16,278 nt of DNA from Burkholderiaceae bacterium (GTDB taxonomy: Bacteria; Pseudomonadota; Gammaproteobacteria; Burkholderiales; Burkholderiaceae). Below, in pieces: positions 15,027 to 16,278 of the stretch. Numbering within the stretch: the stretch's first letter is position 1; each line of letters starts with the position of its first letter. Made by a program: the position numbers and the translations under genes. The stretch is taken from contig JAGOEY010000020.1 of NCBI GenBank assembly GCA_017997515.1, forward strand, positions 1-16,278, given 5' to 3'. Under the pieces are notes generated by a model that was not told the origin of the DNA, ran no database searches, and saw only the letters and a list, made by a program, of their open reading frames with translations.

Positions 15027-15160
15027 GCTGTCACGACGCCCCACTCCCGCTTCATCCCCATGCGCGCACCAGGCACTTTGATGGCACCCGAACCGGCTGT
15101 CGCAGCCGACTCGCCCGCCTCCCGTGTCTTGATGCCCGGCAACCATCCGTAGAAGAGCGT

Positions 15161-16278
15161 ATGGAGACGGGCAAGGCGCTGCGGGAGACGGTGCCACGGT
15201 CCAGCCATGGCGAATTTGTGCGCCACCGTGGTGTGGATCCCTTGCGTATCCTGCGCGAGCAGGCCAAAACGCGGATCCCGCAGCTGGTGCCCTTGCGCCA
15301 TGCGCGCATGCTGCAGTCGCCGTTTGCATTCCTGCGCGGGTCGGCGGCCGTCATGGCAGCCGATCTGGCATCCACGCCGCAGACGGGTCTGCAGGTGGAA
15401 CTCTGCGGTGACATGCATGTGTCCAACTTTGGCGTGTTCGCCTCGGCCGAGCGCCAACTGGTTTTTGCCATCAATGACTTTGATGAATGCCAGTTCGGCC
15501 CCTGGGAGTGGGACGTCAAGCGCCTGGCGGCCAGCGCCTTTGTGGCCGCGCGCCACCTGGGCGGCGACACCAGCACATGCGACGAGGCCGCACGCGCCAT
15601 CGTGGGCAGCTACCAGAAACGGCTGCGGCGCTACGCGGGTATGGGGCATCTGGCCGTCTGGTACGACTCCATCGACAGCGACACCCTGATCGCGTCGCTC
15701 TCGCCCGCCTTACACGAGCGTGCCCACGCGCTGCTGAACAAGGCGCGCCGGCGCAACCACTTGCAGGTGCTCGACAAAATGACCGATCTGGTGGACAACG
15801 CCCACCAGATCGTGGAGCAGCGCCCCTTCATCGTCCGGGCATCACACACCTCCATGGGCCGCCCGGTGCAGGAGGCCATCAACCTGTTTCTGGAGGCCTA
15901 TTTCCGCACCCTTGCACCAGACCGGCAGATGCTGCTGGAGCGTTACAGCGTATTGGACGTTGCACACAAGGTGGTGGGTGTCGGCAGTGTGGGAACGCGT
16001 TGCTGGGTTGTGCTGCTGCAGGGCCGCGATACGGAAGACCCGCTGTTCCTGCAGATCAAGGAGGCCCAACCCTCCGTGCTGTCCCCGTATGCCCCGGCGC
16101 CGCTGCCCACCAGCGGCAACCAGGGCGAACGCGTGGTGGTCGGACAGCGCCTGATCCAGGGCTCGCCCGACATCTTCCTGGGCTGGGGTGAAGTGGATGG
16201 TGTGCATTTTTATGTGCGCCAGCTGCGCGACATGAAGGGCAGCATCGACCTGGAGCCCGGCGGCATCAGCCCCAAAGG
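15161..16278 (+). CDS. DUF2252 family protein, 3' end outside window, possible 5' frameshift
   Basis: This frame has no stop from ATG 15161 to the window end and gives 372 residues plus a partial codon. The product belongs to DUF2252, an uncharacterised family. Visible motifs are LVPLRHARMLQSPFAFLRGSAAVMAADLA, CGDMHVSNFG, NDFDE, VGVGSVGTRCWVVLL, FLQIKEA and YVRQLRDMKGS. The pair GDMHVSN / NDFDE resembles the catalytic and metal-binding loops of aminoglycoside-phosphotransferase-like kinases, so a phosphotransfer role is a reasonable but unproven idea. The start is uncertain. ATG 15161 has GAAGAG close upstream, yet family N-termini continue further, and a matching peptide ending in LMPGNHP is encoded in another frame at 15060-15149 (see findings). 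Confidence 0.88.
   Translation, partial: METGKALRETVPRSSHGEFVRHRGVDPLRILREQAKTRIPQLVPLRHARMLQSPFAFLRGSAAVMAADLASTPQTGLQVELCGDMHVSNFGVFASAERQLVFAINDFDECQFGPWEWDVKRLAASAFVAARHLGGDTSTCDEAARAIVGSYQKRLRRYAGMGHLAVWYDSIDSDTLIASLSPALHERAHALLNKARRRNHLQVLDKMTDLVDNAHQIVEQRPFIVRASHTSMGRPVQEAINLFLEAYFRTLAPDRQMLLERYSVLDVAHKVVGVGSVGTRCWVVLLQGRDTEDPLFLQIKEAQPSVLSPYAPAPLPTSGNQGERVVVGQRLIQGSPDIFLGWGEVDGVHFYVRQLRDMKGSIDLEPGGISPK

Noticed and set aside
15207..16191. Two overlapping plus-strand open frames (15207-15689 and 15487-16191)
   Set aside because: Both are out-of-frame shadows of the DUF2252 gene, whose own frame is open to the window end and carries the family motifs.

Overview
This GC-rich window looks like chromosomal DNA of a betaproteobacterium of the order Burkholderiales, most likely family Comamonadaceae (Rhodoferax/Polaromonas-like). 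The grounds are the gene content (PhaR-type PHB regulator next to rimO, a monofunctional RelA, 3-hydroxybutyrate dehydrogenase, a short RNase R with a basic tail), frequent GTG/TTG starts, and short palindromic intergenic repeats of a kind I associate with that family. The taxonomic call is inference. I see no insertion sequence, phage gene or CRISPR array.

Layout. 1-3547 (+ strand): the C-terminal part of an amidase-signature enzyme, a DadA-like FAD-dependent D-amino-acid dehydrogenase, and a bifunctional NAD(P)H-hydrate epimerase/dehydratase. 3753-6818 (- strand): RNase R followed 12 bases later by a short-chain dehydrogenase. 7053-7176 (+): tRNA-Leu(CAG) with a strong terminator. 7392-10641 (-): a membrane diguanylate cyclase, then the PHA regulator phaR and rimO, the last two nearly touching. 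10772-10904 (-): tRNA-Val(GAC) and its terminator. 11007-14175 (-): an alpha/beta hydrolase and relA, 13 bases apart. 14256-15026 (+): 3-hydroxybutyrate dehydrogenase. 15161-16278 (+): a DUF2252 gene that runs off the window and seems to carry a frameshift near its start.

The genes are mainly housekeeping, regulation and storage metabolism. PhaR and the 3-hydroxybutyrate dehydrogenase both belong to polyhydroxybutyrate turnover. RelA and the diguanylate cyclase make the second messengers (p)ppGpp and c-di-GMP. RNase R, RimO and two tRNA genes belong to RNA and translation.

The most interesting signal is in the gaps. Three copies of a roughly 100-base element (671-764 +, 3642-3745 +, 7194-7295 -) fold into the same branched structure: a closing stem and two or three hairpins. 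Paired base changes between copies preserve the stems. Each copy is preceded by a separate 43-45 base imperfect palindrome. The end of copy A supplies the apparent ribosome binding site of the dadA-like gene. A related 44-base palindrome appears inside the NAD(P)H-hydrate repair gene, in frame, where it would add about 13 residues.
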